Shown here one piece after another: positions 59,067 to 64,000 of a DNA stretch of 64,000 bases; the stretch's first letter is position 1; each line of letters starts with the position of its first letter. The notes beneath the pieces were generated by a model that had not been told where the DNA came from, searched no databases, and saw nothing but the letters and a program-made list of their open reading frames with translations. This DNA comes from Juglans regia (taxonomy: Eukaryota; Streptophyta; Magnoliopsida; Fagales; Juglandaceae), in contig NC_049914.1 in the NCBI RefSeq assembly GCF_001411555.2, forward strand, positions 17,356,298-17,420,297, given 5' to 3'. The position numbers and the translations under genes are program-made.

Positions 59067-59961
59067 GTGTCTAACTCAAAGCATTATGTGAAAAAATTTC
59101 TTGCAGTAAGTGTACCTACATCACTACACTCACAAACTTCATCTGTTCCTGTTTTGACTGGCTCTAATTTTTCTGAATGGGTTGAGCGAGTTAGGTTCAC
59201 TTTAGGAGTCCATGACTTGGACTCATCACTTACGAGTCCAAAACCACCACCCATCACTGAGAATAGTGATAGAGATCAGAGAGAGTCTTATAAACAATGA
59301 GAGAGATCAAATAGGCTGAGTTTGATGTTCATGAAAATGACCATAGCTGAAAATATAAAAAATTCACTCCCTAGTGCTGAGGAAGCCCAAATTTTTTTTG
59401 AAAAATGCTGAGGAGAAGTTTAGGTCCGCAGATAAATCTTTAGCAGGAACACTTATGGCTGGTGCTAAAGGAATGCAAGAGCATATCCTTGAAATGACCA
59501 ATATTGCCGCTAGATTACAAACTCTTGGAATGAAAGTTGAGGAGTCCTTCATTGTTCAGTTTATTCTGAACTCATTGCCACCTCAGTATGGTTCATTCCA
59601 GATGCATTATAATTCTATTAAAGACAAATGAAATGTGAATGAGTTGGCAAGTATGGTAGTTCAGGAAGAAGCGAGACTGAAACAACAAGGTCATTACTCT
59701 GTTAATTTTGTGACCAAAGAAGCCGGAAAGAAAAAGCACCAGTATGGCAAGATGAAACGAATTGGACAACCGAAAGGAAAGCAGCCTGAGAAAGTTAATC
59801 AGGTTCAACATAACAGTAGCAAATGCTACTTTTGTGGGAAGCATGGACACATGAAAGCTGAGTGTCCGAAACGTAAGGCTTGGTTTGAAAAGAAAGGTAA
59901 GTCACTTGCCTTTGTATGTTTTGAATCAAACCTTGTAAATGTTCCCACTAACTCTTGGTAG
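59067..59961 (+). pseudogene. Copia gag (capsid and zinc knuckle), interrupted
   Basis: Begins with a GTG where ATG is expected (SNSKHYVKKFLAV), preceded by an in-frame TAA. The capsid includes TGSNFSEWVERVRFTLGVHD, then a TGA at 59298-59300, a frameshift at about 59400, and continues KSLAGTLMAGAKGMQEHILE and FIVQFILNSLPPQYGSF. A TGA at 59629-59631 follows. The zinc knuckle CYFCGKHGHMKAEC is at 59824-59865. A TAG at 59959-59961 separates gag from the protease. The stops fall where Trp is plausible, in line with G-to-A change. Confidence 0.85.
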
Positions 59962-61533
59962 TTAGATTCAGGTGCTAATGTTCATGTTTCTATAACCATG
60001 CAGGGATACCTTACAAGCCAAACACCAAGTCCCAGTGAACGATTTATCTTTATGGGAAACGATAATAAGGCTGAAGTTTTAGCCGTAGGAACTTTTCGTT
60101 TGGTTTTAAGTACCGGTCAATATTTAGACCTTCATAACACAGTATATGTGCCTTCTGTGAGGCGTAATTTGATTTCCTTATCCAGACTTGATACTGATGG
60201 TTATTCTTTTTCGTTCCATAATGGTAGTTTCAATTTATTTCGAAATGATTTATCTATTGGTTCTGGGTTTCTTTCCGATGGTCTTTATCGACTTTGCCTC
60301 GATAATACATTTATTAAAAATACCTATACTCAGTACCATGAAACATGTATTGGAACTAAAAGAAACATTATGAATGAAAATTCTTATGACTTGTGGCATA
60401 AAAGATTATGGCATATCTCCAAAGAAAGGTTACAAAGATTAGTAATAGAAGGGATACTTCCGCATCTTAATTTTACTAATCTTGAAGTATGTGTGGATTG
60501 CATTAAAGGAAAGCAAACCAAACATACTAAGAAAGGTGCCACAAGAAGTAAAGGGCTTCTTGAAATAATTCACACTGATATATGTGGACCATTCTCCACT
60601 GAATGTTTTGGTGGAGAAAAATATTTTATCACCTTTATTGATGATTTTTCACGGTTTGGATATATCTACCTACTACATGAGAAATCTCAAGCTGTTTCAG
60701 TACTTGAGGTATTTCTCATGGAGGTGGAAAGGCAGTTAGATAAAAAAGTGAAAATCATCAGGTCGGATCGAGGTGGAGAATATTATGGAAAGTATGATGA
60801 ATCGGGCCGTAACCCTGGCCCATTCACCAAACTTCTTGAACAACGTGGCATTGTTGCACAATATACGATGCCCGGGACGCCACAACAGAACGGTGTTGCT
60901 GAAAGGCGTAATCGGACCTTATTGGATATGGTCAGAAGTATGGTAAGCAATACTGCCTTACCCAAATCACTATGGGGTGAAGCTATTAAGACGGCAATGT
61001 ATATCTTAAACCGAGTTCCTAGTAAGTCAGTTCCAAAAACTCATTTCGAGCTATGGACTGGTAGGACACCAAGTTTAAGGCACATGCATGTTTGGGGTTG
61101 CCCAGCCGAAGCGAGACTTTACAATCCACATGAAAGGAAATTGGATCCTAGAACTGTAAGCGGGTACTTTATTGGGTACCCAGAGAGATCCAAAGGGTAT
61201 AGGTTTTACTATCCTAATCACAGTCTGAGAATAGTGGAAACAGGAAATGCTAAATTCATTGAATTTGGTGAGATCAGTGGGAGAATTGAACCCAGAGATG
61301 TGATAATTGAGGAAGTACAGATAGATGTCCCTATACCTACATCCTCAGAAAGGATAATAGTTCCTCTAATTGATCATCACGATGATACATTGGAACATGC
61401 AAATGATTATCCATCTCAGAATGATAATATCACTGATGAACCAAGTTCGGAGTCACCAGAACAGGTTGTCTTACGCAGGTCTCAGAGAGATCGAAGACCT
61501 GCTATTTCAACAGACTATGTGGTGTATCTCTAG
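59962..61533 (+). pseudogene. Copia pol part 1: protease and integrase
   Basis: The protease active site LDSGAN is at 59962-59979. It is followed by YVPSVRRNLISLSRLDTDGY, the zinc-binding region (LWHKRLWHISKERLQRLV, then CVDCIKGK; the usual RLGH reads RLWH), and integrase core residues in HTDICGPF, RSDRGGEYYG and QQNGVAERRNRTLLDMV. A long open frame of 511 codons runs from 59998 to a TAG at 61531-61533, where a Gln codon is likely lost. Confidence 0.9.
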
Positions 61534-63128
61534 GAATCTGAATTTGACATTGGGACAAGTAAAGATCCACTAACATTTTCACAAGCTATACAGGAAATGA
61601 TTCTAGTAAATGGATCGATGCCATGAAAGAAGAATTGAAATCCATGGATCAAAATCAAGTCTGGGATCTCGTTGAATTGCCTGAAGGGAGTAAAAGAGTA
61701 GGGTGTAAATGGGTCTTTAAGACCAAACGCGACTCAAAAGGCAATATTGAACGATATAAGGCCAGACTTGTTGCCAAGGGTTTCACTCAGAAAGAAGGCA
61801 TTGATTACAAAGAGACTTTTTCTCCAGTATCTAAAAAGGACTCTTTCAAGATCATTATGGCATTGGTGGCTCATTATGATTTAGAGTTACACCAGATGGA
61901 TGTGAAAACGGCATTTTTAAATGGAAGTTTGGATGAAGAGGTCTACATGGAGCAGCCAGAAGGCTACTCAGAAAAGGGCAAGGATCACCTAGTATGTAAG
62001 CTTAAGAAATCAATATACGGGCTTAAGCAAGCTTCCCGACAATGGTACTTAAAGTTCAATGATACCATTACTGCCTTTGGATTTAAGGAAAACATTGTTG
62101 ATCGATGTATATACCTAAAGGTCAGTGGGAGTAAGTTCATAATTTTGATTCTGTATGTTGATGATATCTTGTTAGCTAGCAGTGATCTTGGCTTACTTTA
62201 TGAAACCAAGAGTTTTCTTTCTAAGAACTTTGAAATAAAAGATATGGGTGAGGCATCTTTTGTGATCGGAATCGAAATTTTTCGAGATCGAAAACCAGGA
62301 CTGTTGGGATTGTCTCAGAAAAGTTACATAGAAAGAGTTCTTGAGAGATTTGGCATGAAAAGTTGTTCATCACTGGACACTCCAATATCAAAAAGTGATA
62401 AGTTTAGCCTATCTCAGTGTCCTAAAAATGAGTGGGAGCGCAAAGAGATGGCAAAAATCCCCTATGCATCAGTCGTGGGGAGCTTGATATATGCACAGAT
62501 TTGCACGAGGCCAGATATTAGTTTTGCAGTTGGCATGCTTGGGTGCTACCAAAGTAACCCAGGGATGTCTCATTGGAAAGCAGCAAAGCGAGTGTTGCGA
62601 TATTTGCAAGGAACTAAAGATTACCAGCTTACCTTCAGAAGAACTGACATTTTGGAGGTAACTGGATACTCAGACTCTGATTTTGCTGGTTGCTCTGATA
62701 GCAGGAAATCCACTTCAGGTTATGTTTTCCTGCTGGCTGGTGGAGCGATCTCATGGAGAAGTATGAAGCAAACCATCACTGCTTCATCTACAATGGAGGC
62801 TGAGTTTGTGGCATGCTTTGAGGCCACAGTACATGGTTTATGGCTGTGGAACTTTATTTCAGGGCTTGGAGTTATCGACTCTATAGCCAGGCCGCTGAGA
62901 ATTTATTGTGATAATTCCTCTGCAGTATTTTTTTCCAAGAACGATAGGTATTCTAAAGGTGCCAAGCATATGGAGCTCAAATACCTAAGCGTTAAGGAGG
63001 AAGTACAGAAACAAACAGTGTCCATAGAACATATTAGTACTATGCTCATGATAACAGACCCATTAACAAAGGGTCTAGTAGCAAAGCTATTTAAGGAACA
63101 TGTTGATAGAATGGGTCTTATGATATGA
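61534..63128 (+). pseudogene. Copia pol part 2: reverse transcriptase and RNase H
   Basis: After the TAG at 61531 the reading continues and then shifts by one base near 61591 (a G-run one base short). The open frame from 61623 encodes KWVFKTKRDSKGNIERYKAR, QMDVKTAFLNG, the RT catalytic YVDDILLAS, and RNase H with GYSDSDFAGCSDSRKSTSGY, SSTMEAEF and YCDNSSAVFF. It ends at a TGA at 63126. 501 codons are intact, so most catalytic residues remain. Confidence 0.9.
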
Positions 63129-63572
63129 ACATGTTAATGAGCTTGTAAATGTTTTGAATTCTATTTTGACACTTAATGATATCTATTATGGTTATTTTGT
63201 TTCTGTTTTCTTGTCTTTCCACTTTATATGTACATTAAATGATGTGGATGAATGATGACAAGATAATGTCAACAATGACATGAATTGGAACCCAAGGCAT
63301 TATAGCATTAGCCTTAATTATCCCAATCAAAGATCATGTTAAATTAAGTTACTGATGTTGTGGTACATGGAAGGGAATTTGTTGATTATATAACCGAGGA
63401 CCGCCATGACTCACATTAGTATCTAGTTTGACATTGATATTACGGAACTCATGAAATGTAAATTAAGCTATGAAAAATTTCAGGAAATGAATTTGCGCAG
63501 TATGGTTAATTTCCTGTAATAAACTCATGAACGAAAAATATCATTTATGGGCGTATGGGCCAAGTGGGAGAA
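63129..63572 (+). other. 3' untranslated interior of the copia element
   Basis: Non-coding DNA from the pol stop to the LTR. It ends with the polypurine tract aagtgggagaa at 63562-63572. Confidence 0.8.
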
Positions 63573-63967
63573 TGTAAGAGTTCTATTTGAACTCTATGTC
63601 CCACTCACCCATATCTGATAGAGTTTTAAATAGTGTTAGAGTTATAATGGGATTTAAACTCCTAAGAGATAAGATTAACTCTTATATCTAATTATAGTCT
63701 GACTCAAAGACTTAGATTTCATGATGGCCAGAAATCTATAAATAGGACTGAGGGGTTAAAGGGTTCACACCTACAACATTAGAGTGCCTCTAGCCATCGG
63801 GAGACACTAGTGAGGCAAGTTGCTAGGGTGATCCTTCTCTCATAGCCAGATTTATTTCTTCATCAAACAGATGGAGAAAGGTATGTCTTTCACTATTATT
63901 GTTTATTATTGTGGATCATACAAAATCAAAGATCTATTTATTAATGTTCATGTTAAAATATCTAACA
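63573..63967 (+). repeat. 3' LTR of the copia element
   Basis: 395 bp, same ends as the 5' LTR. Differences include gttttaaatag for gtttaaaatag and aaaggtatg for aaatgtacg. Confidence 0.95.
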
Positions 63968-64000
63968 ACCTAGTGATATGAACCCGCGGGAACGGAATCC

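Larger units (their letters stand above)
57548..63967 (+). mobile_element. Ty1/copia LTR retrotransposon, nearly intact
   Basis: 6420 bp with 395-bp LTRs at 57548-57942 and 63573-63967, differing at about eight positions by eye (about 98% alike). Exact duplications accta lie at 57543-57547 and 63968-63972. The primer site is exact and a purine tract aagtgggagaa precedes the 3' LTR. Domain order gag, protease, integrase, RT, RNase H makes it copia. Several stops and shifts break the polyprotein, so it is probably not autonomous now. Young by LTR similarity. Confidence 0.95.

Overview
The window is nuclear DNA of a woody eudicot. Evidence is the spliced GT-AG (and one GC-AG) gene structures, AT-rich intergenic DNA, plant glycosidases, and dense Ty1/copia, Ty3/gypsy, TRIM and MITE insertions. 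The recurrent 'gagatgagatgag' MITE family and the overall repeat flavour suggest Fagales (perhaps Juglandaceae), but that is an impression and not a demonstration.

Layout. (1) 1-5638 and 24047-28454, minus strand: two tandem paralogues of a nine-exon GH3 beta-D-glucan exohydrolase (lysosomal beta-glucosidase-like). Copy A is cut by the left edge; copy B is complete, and its nine exons sum to 1884 nt (627 aa). Their introns differ by transposon insertions, and each copy supplies the empty site for the other. (2) 5.9-24 kb, between the paralogues: related upstream flanks (also present at 29-30.7 kb), a 2.3 kb solo-LTR-like block, hAT-type and Mutator-type MITEs, a degenerate gypsy region, and a PIF/Harbinger-associated Myb/NAM-like pseudogene. 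(3) 28.5-43 kb: more MITEs, a degraded minus-strand copia element, gypsy LTR-like DNA with Athila-type integrase remains, and a tandem TRIM multimer with perfect 5-bp target duplications. (4) 44.2-45.2 kb: a LINE endonuclease fragment. (5) 45.87-56.3 kb: the most unusual part. A chloroplast RETICULATA-RELATED (DUF3411) gene has been struck twice by LTR elements that carry host-gene coding sequence in place of recognisable pol. Element 1 (45870-49128, minus) carries an intronless MFS transporter fragment and ends 54 bp before the ATG. Element 2 (49305-55790, plus) lies inside exon 1 and carries selenium-binding-protein and formin FH2 fragments plus unidentified coding DNA. Element 2 is itself split by a 2.26 kb solo LTR. 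(6) 56.3-57.2 kb: a third TRIM and a copia fragment. (7) 57548-63967: a nearly intact Ty1/copia element with 395-bp LTRs, about 98% alike, flanked by accta duplications.

Only the two GH3 genes look potentially functional as host genes. Most of the rest is mobile DNA, its cargo, or genes it broke. The two gene-bearing elements share a degenerate initiator-Met primer site and, beside the polypurine tract, a hairpin. In element 1 that hairpin region can be read as a Ty3/gypsy pol C-terminus, so both look like non-autonomous gypsy derivatives that acquired processed transcripts.
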